Assembly (NCBI RefSeq): GCF_018494065.1
Contig: NZ_JABBFR010000006.1
Location: forward strand, 62,001 to 126,000
DNA length: 64,000 nt
Direction of reading: 5' to 3'
DNA from: Rosenbergiella gaditana
Lineage (GTDB): Bacteria > Pseudomonadota > Gammaproteobacteria > Enterobacterales > Enterobacteriaceae
Shown here one piece after another: positions 1-7,657 of this stretch (its first letter is position 1; each line of letters opens with the position of its first letter). A program made the translations under genes and the position numbers. Below the pieces are notes generated by a model. The model was not told where the DNA came from. It saw only the letters and a list, made by a program, of their open reading frames with translations, and made no database searches.

Positions 1-438
1 GGCGTGATTGATATCAAGGTAATGGGTTGTACTAATCTCCAGCGCCTCATTGACACGCATACTTGATTGGCTGTTCAGGACAGAAATCAATAAATATTCA
101 ACGGCTAGATAACGGTACTGAGCAAAGAGGACAATCCCACCTTCGGCAAAGGGATACTTTGCTAATTCATCGCGCAAGCGACCGGTTGCCGCGCGGGTAA
201 AGGCAAGGAAATCTTGTTGACCGCCACGACACTCGCGCAGCGTATCGCGCAATTCACTCTCTTCGTTGAATAACCCATAGGCTTTATTCTTTGCACTATA
301 GACGCGATGTAACTCCTCCAACATCACTTCAACCTCGTGTGTTGGCGTCAACAATGAATCACGCAGAATAAGCGATAACTCGTCCTCATCACGCTTAATT
401 AGCTGATGAACCACAATCTGGTCAATATCCAGACTCAT
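1..438 (-). CDS. yejK: Nucleoid-associated protein YejK (NdpA), N-terminal part
   Basis: The reading frame starts at an ATG at 438 preceded by a GGGAG ribosome binding site and runs off the left edge of the window, so about 146 of the usual ~335 residues are visible. The translation begins [20 protein letters not shown] and contains [16 protein letters not shown] and [18 protein letters not shown], which are recognisable stretches of the YejK/NdpA family. Members bind DNA non-specifically and are part of the nucleoid. It is divergent from yejL, as in E. coli. The C-terminal part cannot be judged. Confidence 0.93.
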   Translation of the reverse strand, partial: MSLDIDQIVVHQLIKRDEDELSLILRDSLLTPTHEVEVMLEELHRVYSAKNKAYGLFNEESELRDTLRECRGGQQDFLAFTRAATGRLRDELAKYPFAEGGIVLFAQYRYLAVEYLLISVLNSQSSMRVNEALEISTTHYLDINHA

Positions 439-662
439 AGATAACTCCCTAAACGAATGATGCACTATTGAATCACGCAGGTGTCATGCTGACAATGAGA
501 TTTGCTAAGCATAAGGAGGTAAATTCGATCAGAGGAGACGATTGAATGGCTAAGCTGACACAACTTTCAGCATTTACTGAGTAATTCCTAATGAAAAATT
601 GCAGATATAAACCCTGTTTTACAGTAGACTAGCTACTTTTTACAATGATATTAGTTGATACT

Positions 663-890
663 ATGCCACAGTTATCTCGTTATAGTGATTCACGCGTCGA
701 GAAGCTTCTCGACCAGCTTTCTCAAGTCCTTGAAATGGATAAGGCTCCTACCGATCTCTCCTTGATGGTGCTCGGTAATATGGTCACGAATTTAATTAAT
801 TCCAGTGTTTCACCCGCTCAGCGCCATGCGTTGGCTCGCTCCTTCGCTGCGGCTCTTGAAGCCTCAGTCAGCGAAGATTCAGCTCACTAA
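663..890 (+). CDS. yejL: Small conserved protein YejL (UPF0352)
   Basis: A 75-residue protein beginning [19 protein letters not shown] and containing [19 protein letters not shown], the signature of the UPF0352 (YejL) family, whose members are about 75 residues. An in-frame ATG at 645 would add six residues (MILVDT) without family support, so 663 is preferred; neither start has a strong Shine-Dalgarno sequence. It lies 17 bases upstream of yejM, with which it is probably cotranscribed. The protein is short and helical with no known activity. Confidence 0.9.
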   Translation: MPQLSRYSDSRVEKLLDQLSQVLEMDKAPTDLSLMVLGNMVTNLINSSVSPAQRHALARSFAAALEASVSEDSAH

Positions 891-907
891 TCACTTAAAC
901 GACGTAT

Positions 908-2662
908 ATGGCCAATCACCAACAACAGTATCGCGAAAAAGTTTCCAGCATGATTAGCTGGGGGCACTGGTTTGCCCTATTTAACATTTTGTTGGCCTTG
1001 GTGCTTGGCAGTCGTTATTTACTGATTAATGATTGGCCAGCGTCGCTCGCTGGCCGTATTTATGCTTACTGTAGTTGGTTAGGTCACTTCAGCTTTATTG
1101 TCTTCGCACTCTATCTGCTGATACTTTTCCCCATTACCTTCTTTATTCGATCGCAGCGGCTCTTACGCGTTATTGCCTCAATCATTGCAACCTGTGGGCT
1201 GACCCTACTCTTGATCGATGGCGCCGTATTTCAGCGCTTCCACTTGCACTTAAACCCCATCGTATGGCAATTGGTGGTGAATCCCGAACAGAGCGAACTG
1301 ACTCGTGATTGGCAATTAATGTTTATTGCCGCCCCCATTATTTTTCTGGCCGAATTATTATTCGCCACTTGGAGCTGGCAGAAGCTCCGTAGCCTTAACC
1401 GGCATCATTATGCGCGGCCTTTTGTCGTACTATTTATTGCGACGTTTTTTACTAGCCACATCATGTATATCTGGGCGGATGCGAACTTTTATCGCCCTAT
1501 CACGATGCAAAAAAGTAACCTACCGCTCTCTTACCCTATGACTGCCCGTCGTTTTCTTGAGAAGCACGGTCTACTCGACTCAGAAGATTATCAACGTCGC
1601 CTGATTCAACAAGGTGACCCCGATGCCTTGTCCCTAGCTTATCCTTTGAACGATATCACGGTCGCCCCTAAAGCTTCGGGTGATAACTTATTGGTTATTA
1701 CCATCGATAATTTGAGCAATGAAGCGGTCAATAAGGCTTACCCTGCACTGGGGAATTTTGCACGACAGAATATTAACTTCACTCAACATTACAGTTCTGG
1801 GCCAAGTAGCGAAAATGGGTTATTCGGATTATTTTATGGAATTTCTTCAACTTATTTAGAGGGTGTCCTCGCCTCCAGAACCCCCTCAAGCTTATTGACT
1901 ACCTTAGCCAATCGGCACTATCAATTCGGCTTATTTTCAACCGATGGCTTTAAGCAACCCTTCTATCGCCAAGCACTGCTAACTGACTATACAATTCCTT
2001 TGCAGCATCGCCAATCTGATACCCAAACGGTTGAACAGTGGCGTAATTGGTACCGTCAACAACAGGGCACCACGCAACCTTGGTTCTCGTGGGTCTCATT
2101 ACAAGGAGCGGCGACCAGTAAGTCGAGCGAGGATCAACGTAGCCAAACTTATCAGCAGAACTCCGCAACGACTAATAAACAACTTGCCGATATCCTTGAT
2201 GAACTCAATCGTTCACAGGCGTTGGAAAATACCGTGGTGGTGATCACCGGAGCGCATGGCCTACCGCTTACACCTGGCACTGCATCGGAGAGTCGACGCA
2301 ATCTGTTACACGTTCCATTGGTGATCCATTGGCCCAATACCCCGGCGCAGTCGATCGATTATCTGACTGACCATCAAGACATCATGGCCACCTTAATGCA
2401 GCGCCTATTAAATGTTACGACGCCAAGTTACGACTACACACAAGGCAGAGACCTGTTCGCCACTCAAGGTCGTAATAGCTGGGTTACGAGCAGTGAAGAT
2501 AATCATCTTATTATCACGACCCCGACACGCTCTATCGTGCTCAATCCCAACGGCCATTACAGCAGCTATGATGTGAAAGGCCGGAGGTTACACGATGAAA
2601 CGCCTGAGCTAGGACTATTACTGCAAGTGTTGACGGAAGAGAAGCGTTTTATCGCAAATTGA
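908..2662 (+). CDS. yejM: Inner-membrane cardiolipin/LPS regulator YejM (PbgA, LapC)
   Basis: 584 residues, close to the E. coli length. Five hydrophobic segments fill roughly residues 18-190, followed by a large periplasmic domain of the sulfatase/alkaline-phosphatase-like fold (LLVITIDNLSNEAVNKAYPA at about 260; GPSSENGLFGLFYG at about 300; VVVITGAHGLPLTPG at about 440). In E. coli and Salmonella YejM senses periplasmic LPS and restrains LapB-FtsH degradation of LpxC, so it tunes lipid A synthesis and is essential. It follows yejL and precedes tRNA-Pro, as in E. coli. No disruption was seen. Confidence 0.95.
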   Translation: MANHQQQYREKVSSMISWGHWFALFNILLALVLGSRYLLINDWPASLAGRIYAYCSWLGHFSFIVFALYLLILFPITFFIRSQRLLRVIASIIATCGLTLLLIDGAVFQRFHLHLNPIVWQLVVNPEQSELTRDWQLMFIAAPIIFLAELLFATWSWQKLRSLNRHHYARPFVVLFIATFFTSHIMYIWADANFYRPITMQKSNLPLSYPMTARRFLEKHGLLDSEDYQRRLIQQGDPDALSLAYPLNDITVAPKASGDNLLVITIDNLSNEAVNKAYPALGNFARQNINFTQHYSSGPSSENGLFGLFYGISSTYLEGVLASRTPSSLLTTLANRHYQFGLFSTDGFKQPFYRQALLTDYTIPLQHRQSDTQTVEQWRNWYRQQQGTTQPWFSWVSLQGAATSKSSEDQRSQTYQQNSATTNKQLADILDELNRSQALENTVVVITGAHGLPLTPGTASESRRNLLHVPLVIHWPNTPAQSIDYLTDHQDIMATLMQRLLNVTTPSYDYTQGRDLFATQGRNSWVTSSEDNHLIITTPTRSIVLNPNGHYSSYDVKGRRLHDETPELGLLLQVLTEEKRFIAN

Positions 2663-2693
2663 TTAATAATAAGTCAGTTAGATCAGTGATATA

Positions 2694-2721
2694 TTGATTT
2701 TCTGCGAAACTACGGTACTAT
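2694..2721 (+). promoter_or_regulatory. Candidate promoter of tRNA-Pro
   Basis: TTGATT at 2694-2699 and TACTAT at 2716-2721 form a sigma70-like -35/-10 pair with 16-base spacing, ending 13 bases before the mature tRNA. The call rests on pattern and position only. Confidence 0.35.
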
Positions 2722-2734
2722 CATTTGTAGCCGT

Positions 2735-2811
2735 CGGCACGTAGCGCAGCCTGGTAGCGCACTGTCATGGGGTGTCAGGGGTCGGAGGTTCAAATCCTCT
2801 CGTGCCGACCA
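2735..2811 (+). tRNA. proL: tRNA-Pro (anticodon GGG)
   Basis: 77 bases with the CCA end encoded. The acceptor stem CGGCACG pairs with CGTGCCG, the T arm is GGAGGTTCAAATCCTC, and the anticodon loop ATGGGGT carries GGG at 2769-2771. The anticodon stem has the T-T opposition that E. coli proL also carries. The position directly after yejM matches E. coli proL. The sequence downstream suggests its 3' end served as a phage attachment site. Confidence 0.96.
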
Positions 2812-2822
2812 AAAATCCCTAA

Positions 2823-2853
2823 GAAAAGCAGCCACTTACGGCTGCTTTTTTTA
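2823..2853 (+). terminator. Intrinsic terminator of tRNA-Pro
   Basis: A stem of AAAGCAGCC with GGCTGCTTT around a six-base loop, followed by a run of T. It begins 12 bases after the tRNA. Confidence 0.85.
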
Positions 2854-2861
2854 TGCCTGCG

Positions 2862-2901
2862 ATTTACCAATGGTAAAAAGATGGTAAAAGTCTGGTAAAA
2901 G
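2862..2901 (+). repeat. Phased TGGTAAAA repeats, integrase arm-site-like
   Basis: Three direct copies of TGGTAAAA begin at 2871, 2882 and 2893, an exact 11-base period, and an inverted copy (TTTACCA) sits just before them, making the palindrome TTTACCAATGGTAAA. Helically phased short repeats next to a tRNA 3' end are typical of arm-type binding sites of tyrosine integrases. That function is inference; no integrase gene is visible in the window. Confidence 0.5.
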
Positions 2902-2908
2902 TACAGCG

Positions 2909-3192
2909 CTAATCGAGGCTTTTAACCCTATAAGTCACCACTCCTAACACTCTGGCATCATCAAGAGCGTCACCCTCGATAATGGCATCGTTAGTCTTGA
3001 AACTCCCATGCCCCACCGGCAAACATCAGCTTGCCCTTTACCTCAAGCAGCACGCGTCACTTTATAGCCAGGTTCGGCCACAGCATATCCCTCATCGGTT
3101 GGAATGGTGATCGAGGATTAGCTAACGTGCATAAGTGACTCGGGAGTAAGTCTTGCCTCTACGTAATCTATTGCGGGAGATAGGAAGGCCAT
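2909..3192 (-). pseudogene. Degraded phage-type gene (UmuD/S24-like look)
   Basis: Read leftwards from an ATG at 3192, the frame gives MAFLSPAIDYVEARL and then meets a stop (TAA). It continues in the same frame as TIPTDEGYAVAEPGYKVTR to a second stop. Two shifts of frame later it gives GSFKTNDAIIEGDALDD and ends VVTYRVKSLD. The pieces in order look like one roughly 95-residue protein broken by two stops and two frameshifts. SPAxDYVExR resembles the start of UmuD/ImpA-like S24 proteins and of related prophage proteins. The assignment is tentative, but the decay is plain in the sequence. Confidence 0.45.
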
Positions 3193-3219
3193 AGCTGTCT
3201 CTGGTTAATATTTGTGCGT

Positions 3220-3756
3220 TTATATTGCTGCATCAATCTCACAATTAACCCATTGGCGACCATCACTTTGAGACAGCGCGATCGACCGCAGAAGCGCTAC
3301 CGTTGGTGATGACAGCGTCCCTATTTGCGTACCAATTGCCCAACTAAGCATTGCGGTTTCAATATCAGCATCATAGAGAAGGCGAAACGATTCACTCAGA
3401 GACTTATCATCGTCTGCTGATTCGAATAACTTCCTACGGGTGTAGGCTTCAACATAACGCGAGGCTACTTTTATTCTTGCCGAGATCCATGCGGCTTCGG
3501 CTTCATCCGTATCACTTGCATTAATACGGCAATACAATTTAACCTGCTTAATCGTCAGGATTATTGACCGCCTTTTTTCCACAAACACGTTGGGTGATTT
3601 CGCTACGACGCCACTTTGGCTATCGACGTCGACCCTTTTGATCTCCGCTAGCGTTGCGTATCCGAGTAAAACAAGTCCACATCCACGTTGTTCTTTTACA
3701 GTGAATGTTTCACCTTCTGCGATAACCTGACCTGCTACGAGTAGTGGTTTTATTCG
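3220..3756 (-). pseudogene. Phage head-tail connector (gp6-like) remnant with fused upstream fragment
   Basis: The open frame runs from just after a TAG (3757-3759) to the stop at 3220, 178 codons with no start codon at its beginning. The N-terminal piece (RIKPLLVAGQVIAEGETFTV) resembles the short phage proteins that precede the connector gene in HK97-like morphogenesis modules. The second half (LTIKQVKLYCRI, then EAAWISARIKVASRYVEAYT) resembles the gp6-like head-tail connector family, in which LxxVKxYCRID is typical. ATG starts inside the frame exist (3588) but no terminase, portal or capsid gene is nearby. I read it as morphogenesis debris of a lost prophage; the family call is moderate. 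Confidence 0.55.
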
Positions 3757-3986
3757 CTATCAGTTTCAGCTAGAGCTTTGGCGTAGCAATACACCTACTA
3801 ATTTTTCTAAGACTAGTAACTTGATGATTATTGTATTAGATGAGGGTCATAATATCTTACTACTTCAAGATATCCTGATGTAGTAAGTAAAAATATATTA
3901 AAATATTGGTAACGTTACCCATCACCGCCAGTCAATAGATTGATGTCATCACCTATATTTCCTATTAGAAAAAATGGGAAATATTT
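3757..3986. other. AT-rich intergenic stretch with dyads
   Basis: No gene is supported here. The stretch contains a perfect 12-base palindrome GGTAACGTTACC (3908-3919) and a dyad ATATTTCC/GGAAATAT (3955-3962, 3977-3984) just past the end of the mig-14-like gene. The second dyad may be a weak terminator for that gene. Confidence 0.35.
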
Positions 3987-4871
3987 TTAGAAAATCATTT
4001 TCCCTAACTTCATCTCATGTGCCCAAATATTTTTATATGACCATTTTTTATTAGATAATCCAATGCTGAATATAAATTCTTTATTCGCATCCTGGCAAAT
4101 ACGTTGGGCTTCAGCAACATTTACTGATAATAAAATACTTCCAAGACTGAAATCTTTGACACTTATATCAATACTACCATTATGATCATCAAAATATATC
4201 CAATTATTACATTCAGCTTTATAAATCAAATCGTATGCACATGGCTTACCATTAAACATTAACACATTACCAAAAATCATGGGTCGAATTGATTCAATAA
4301 ACTCTGAAAGCTCTTTAATATCATTTTCATCATACTTATTATCCCAGCGAAGCCCCATTAATGAAAGATATATGCGACTTAACTCAGTACTATTAAATGA
4401 TGTCACAGATAAAATTTCACCACCATTGGCAAGAAACTTTCTTGTCTCCGCTTGTCTTTTTTTCAGGGTCTTTTTAGAGAATCTCTCTTTTACAATACAA
4501 ACAGATCTACGATTAAGTAGACCATAGCTTGCGTTGAAAAACTGTTTTTTATGTCTAATTGATAATGCTTTGGTCTTTACAGGAAGATAGCACCTACCTT
4601 TTTCCGGACATATAGGGAGTATTATATTTTCAAAAATAAGTGGTATTTTATTGTAATTATGCTTTAAGTTTGAGTTTTCATCAGTAAAGTATGCACCTAC
4701 AATTTCACCATTAACTTCTCTATGATAAAACTTAATTCGATTAGGATATTTCTTTTCAAGAAAATCTAACATGATTGGGTGATTACAAACGGCCCCTCCA
4801 AATTTCGCATACGCTTTGCAATAGTTTTCATAGTTGGATAATTCCCATCCAGATAATTTTTCTAAAATCAT
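3987..4871 (-). CDS. Mig-14-family protein (antimicrobial-peptide resistance-associated)
   Basis: 294 residues, the usual length for the Mig-14 family. The N-terminus (LSGWELSNYENYCKAYAKFG) and the C-terminal half (WIYFDDHNGSIDISVKDFS, SLGSILLSVNVAEAQRICQ, FSIGLSNKKWSYKNIW) match the pattern of Salmonella Mig-14, an inner-membrane-associated protein needed for resistance to polymyxin and cathelicidins and induced by PhoP/PhoQ. A GNAT-like fold is likely. Codon use is strongly AT-rich (Asn, Lys and Ile abundant) compared with flanking housekeeping genes, suggesting transfer. The start at 4871 has GGAG eleven bases upstream. A virK-like gene lies 1.3 kb upstream on the same strand, the pairing known from Salmonella, but here an IS1 wreck separates them. 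The biochemical activity is unknown. Confidence 0.72.
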   Translation of the reverse strand: MILEKLSGWELSNYENYCKAYAKFGGAVCNHPIMLDFLEKKYPNRIKFYHREVNGEIVGAYFTDENSNLKHNYNKIPLIFENIILPICPEKGRCYLPVKTKALSIRHKKQFFNASYGLLNRRSVCIVKERFSKKTLKKRQAETRKFLANGGEILSVTSFNSTELSRIYLSLMGLRWDNKYDENDIKELSEFIESIRPMIFGNVLMFNGKPCAYDLIYKAECNNWIYFDDHNGSIDISVKDFSLGSILLSVNVAEAQRICQDANKEFIFSIGLSNKKWSYKNIWAHEMKLGKMIF

Positions 4872-4897
4872 AGAATTAATATCTCCATATTGTTTTT

Positions 4898-4920
4898 GGT
4901 AATACTACCAAACTGTTTAA
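4898..4920 (+). repeat. IS1-end-like sequence
   Basis: GGTAATACTACCAAAC resembles the IS1 terminal repeat (GGTxATxCTxCCAA) at most positions and points toward the IS1 transposase remnant. It lies about 200 bases from the insB end, farther than the ~60 usual in IS1. It is either the end of a related, decayed copy or chance. It sits 27 bases upstream of the mig-14-like start codon. Confidence 0.35.
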
Positions 4921-5103
4921 AGTCCATTCCTAATAACCTCAAAGCCTCTTAGCGTATAGAGATTTCGATGACCTTTACCACTGACAATAATTATCAAGTT
5001 GTACCTAACGCCATTCATTACTGCCGAGGAAATGTTAGCATTTAATGAATAAATGGTAAGTAAACATAAATTACTCTAATGGTTCATAAACGGCGGAGGC
5101 ATC

Positions 5104-5755
5104 CTATTGGTAGAACAAGTATTTCTCAATGACGACACCGATGACTTTTTCATGCGACTCAACAGAGCATGAGAAGCAAATCGTTTTCCGAGCTAGGCGA
5201 TTAATTCGGGTTCTGAGTATGAGGTTGTTACGCTTAATACGTTGGGTGAAGATTTTTCCCGTAAAATGCTTATCTCTCGGTACTTCTTTTGCATAACTCC
5301 CCCCATTATCGCTGGTTATCATATCAGTAGAAAAGGTGTAAGCAGAGACAATAGCTCATAACAGGTATCATCTGTTCTTGAGCCGAATGTAAACCTAAAC
5401 GCCAACACCCTACCCGTTTTTGTGTTGGAGGCATACCAGATCCAGTATGCTTGTGCTTTACTGCCGACAACATCCCACTGCTCATGACGCTCACAGATAA
5501 GTACAATATCAGCATGTATTAGCGGAGAGGAGATTATTCGTTTTGGTGAGCGTTTTTTAAAGTGCGGATAACGATATTAATACCCACTTTAAGCGTTCTT
5601 GCTGTATCACGGACACCCGCACCATTGAATGGCATCTGCGTAATTTTTTTTTTGGCGGCAGCGAAAACAGTCAGTCCCATTAGGGTTTTGACCATACCGT
5701 TAGATTTAAGCAGAGTGACAGCGGGGAAAATGAACAGTAGTGCTTGCACTGATAA
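5104..5755 (-). mobile_element. Degenerate IS1-family insertion sequence (insA, insB remnants)
   Basis: Read on the minus strand. The insA part begins near 5750 as STTVHFPRCHSA, meets two TAA codons, resumes as RYGQNPNGTDCFRCR, and lacks the middle of the zinc-finger/HTH region before resuming as FNGAGVRDTARTLKVGIN. The insB part follows (IVLICERHEQWDVVGSKAQA, then frame changes). It ends with DNGGSYAKEVPRDKHFTGK and KTICFSCSVESHEKVIGVVI, the conserved C-terminus of the IS1 transposase, stopping at 5104. Intact IS1 makes InsA and a frameshifted InsAB' transposase. Here stops, an internal deletion and frameshifts make it inactive, and no clean pair of terminal repeats or target duplication was found. 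Confidence 0.8.
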
Positions 5756-6138
5756 GATCTCAAATTCGACCTTGCTCTATAGACGAATCATGCAAGGCTT
5801 GAGGTTTCACGTATAAAATAACCTAATTAAGTTATCTGCGGTTGCGTAGGGTTATCAGCCAGAGAATGAACTATTCGGAACGCTACATATTCACCTGAAG
5901 AAAGTACAGCAAAAGGAAGCTTCTCATGTTGCGATACCTATCGGGCCAGCACTGAAATTTATTTGAGACGGTAAGGGTTGATGAACATCCTTTCTTTAAC
6001 CTTAGGTGAGTCAATAAGAGCTATAGGGGGTAGAATGGCCCCAAAAGAATAACCACTCGATCGGTGGCCGGTTAGTTTCATTAATTTTTCTACCCTACTC
6101 ACTCCATCTCACTGAACGATGAAGTAAGCAAGGGTGTT
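5756..6138. other. Non-coding stretch with one coding-like fragment
   Basis: No intact gene. On the plus strand, 5850-5966 reads GYQPENELFGTLHIHLKKVQ and ends in a TGA without any start codon. It looks like the tail of a broken gene of unknown family. The remainder between the IS1 wreck and the virK-like gene shows nothing I recognise. Confidence 0.3.
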
Positions 6139-7077
6139 TTATGCATTCGACACTTGTAATGTCCGAGCCGCTTCTTGGGGTTGAGAATGGTCAGCAATAC
6201 GTCGGAGATGATTAACAATATCCAGCGCCATCTGCTGGCGTAGGGCTTCTCGTTTTCGGAAAGCTGATCGGTGTTTACTTTCTACCTGCTCAACGTTGCG
6301 CTCCGCTTCCTGACGTGGAAGCTGATACCATCCCTGCCCATCAACCTCTGGGGTGAGTTCTGCCCAAAAGGCATCATAACTCGACTTAAGGTGGTGAGAT
6401 TTGATGTGGTGGCTATCGGCTATCCCGCAAATTTTCTCTACCTCATAGCTATCGGCTAACGCATAGGCGGCGGACAGCAACAGATTTTTTGGCCGCAAGC
6501 CAAACATCGCCTTGGTTATCGCTCTAACTTGATCTTGTCCTTCACCCGGTTTAGGACCTTGTAAGCCGCAGAGATAAAGTGTTTTTCCAGTGGCATCGAA
6601 CGAATACGTCAGGCTATATAACGGTGCCTCACTATTTGGTGCAAAAAGATAAAGCCCCATCTCCCCTTCGCGAACAAAGCGGGAATGCATCAGTCTGAGG
6701 GTTGCCTGCTCGTCGTTTTTTAATTCTAAGGTCGCAATCGTCAGCCCCGTCGAGGTATCACTAAATAACGTTGGGATAAAGCGTGGATCAATGCTCTGGT
6801 CGAGGCGCTGTAGCGTAGTCGACATAGATGCCAGCTTTTGCTTAATAGTCCAGTGTTTGTTCAGATATTTATTAAAAGGACGTGCAGCTAGACTCACGAC
6901 TTCTTTACGTTGTGAAACCTGCTGTGCAATTAGCGAACGCTGACATAACTGGAAATAGCGCCAATAAAGCACTGGATGACTGACTAGAGTTCGGCAGGCG
7001 CGCTTATAAAAATTAAATTTTCTAAGCGCTTCATTCCACTTTGGATTATTTTTACGCCAAGTTCTAAACCGTCCCAT
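6139..7077 (-). CDS. VirK/YbjX family protein (DUF535)
   Basis: 312 residues of the DUF535 family, which contains Salmonella VirK and E. coli YbjX. The conserved core is visible: FRREG-like FVREGEMGLYLF near 145, YSLTYSFD near 162, LCGLQGPKPGEGQDQVR near 180, MFGLRPKNLLLSAAYALAD near 200, and a tail with SSYDAFWAEL. Salmonella VirK is PhoP-regulated and contributes to antimicrobial-peptide resistance and lipid remodelling with mig-14. The start at 7077 has AGGA seven bases upstream. The mig-14-like gene on the same strand downstream favours VirK over YbjX, but the family cannot be split by eye. The stop is followed by the decayed IS1 region. Confidence 0.85.
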   Translation of the reverse strand: MGRFRTWRKNNPKWNEALRKFNFYKRACRTLVSHPVLYWRYFQLCQRSLIAQQVSQRKEVVSLAARPFNKYLNKHWTIKQKLASMSTTLQRLDQSIDPRFIPTLFSDTSTGLTIATLELKNDEQATLRLMHSRFVREGEMGLYLFAPNSEAPLYSLTYSFDATGKTLYLCGLQGPKPGEGQDQVRAITKAMFGLRPKNLLLSAAYALADSYEVEKICGIADSHHIKSHHLKSSYDAFWAELTPEVDGQGWYQLPRQEAERNVEQVESKHRSAFRKREALRQQMALDIVNHLRRIADHSQPQEAARTLQVSNA

Positions 7078-7146
7078 CGAAATATCCTAATTCTATGCAG
7101 AGTGGCGCGAGTTAACGCGGTTCAGCCACAGAATAACGGAAATTTC

Positions 7147-7204
7147 TCAACGCATTCTCAACGGAATAGGGGTTTACTTACGTAATCTTAACGGAATCTA
7201 AACA
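7147..7204 (-). promoter_or_regulatory. Two 11-base-period direct repeats upstream of virK-like gene (PhoP-box-like)
   Basis: On the minus strand 7204-7188 reads TGTTTA-GATTC-CGTTAA, with a perfect first half and a partial second half of the PhoP box (two TGTTTA hexamers five bases apart). At 7163-7147 there is CGTTGA-GAATG-CGTTGA, an exact hexamer repeat with the same spacing. They lie about 70-127 bases before the virK-like start, where an OmpR-family activator such as PhoP would bind. Binding is inferred. Confidence 0.4.
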
Positions 7205-7237
7205 GAAGGAAAAAACAGAGCAGCCGTAGCTGCTCAG
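7205..7237 (-). terminator. Intrinsic terminator of the 86-residue unknown gene
   Basis: On the minus strand GAGCAGC and GCTGCTC enclose a four-base loop and are followed by TGTTTTTTC. It begins just after the stop at 7244 and insulates that gene from the virK-like gene. Confidence 0.75.
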
Positions 7238-7243
7238 AAGATT

Positions 7244-7504
7244 TTAGCTTTCTTGCTCTTGATGATTGATTTCAATCTCAATATTTTGAATTGTCGCATC
7301 AATATTATCGAGTAATTTACCTTGCTCGTTAAGTAATGTATTAATTTGATCCGCAAATTCTTTATGCTTGTATTCACCCGCGTCAAACGCTAACCACTGT
7401 GCTGAAAGCGTCTCAGTGTTGTTCTGCGCATAATGGCGCATCTCCTTTAATTGCGAGGTCACATCACGAAAATAATCCAGTTGAGTTTTTTCTACTTCGC
7501 TCAT
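7244..7504 (-). CDS. Small unrecognised protein, 86 residues
   Basis: The start at 7504 (MSEVEKTQLDYFRDVTSQ) is chosen because AGAGGAG lies eight bases upstream; an upstream extension to 7603 has no such site. The protein is acidic, hydrophilic and almost entirely helical in appearance, with heptad-like spacing in the second half (FADQINTLLNEQGKLLDNID), so a short coiled coil is plausible. No signal peptide, membrane segment or cysteine is present. It has its own terminator and stands alone, divergent from the entD-like gene. I do not recognise the family. Confidence 0.7.
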   Translation of the reverse strand: MSEVEKTQLDYFRDVTSQLKEMRHYAQNNTETLSAQWLAFDAGEYKHKEFADQINTLLNEQGKLLDNIDATIQNIEIEINHQEQES

Positions 7505-7657
7505 TACGACAACTCCTCTATCATTAATTTTTGGGTGTATCGTAAGCTTGGCAAAAATTCTGCGGTTCGCCTTCAGATTAATCCGCAATAGTAAGTCATA
7601 CACTTTTACTCGCGGCGAGGTGATTTAGTCGGTATTCTGAATCCTTTCTCTAACGTG

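Noticed and set aside
5562-5816. Plus-strand frame across the IS1 wreck
   Set aside because: The minus strand carries recognisable InsA/InsB sequence; this is its complement.
2854-7100. A complete genomic island or new defence system
   Set aside because: No integrase, nuclease, helicase or toxin-like gene is intact here; the content is debris plus two known families (Mig-14-like, VirK/YbjX).
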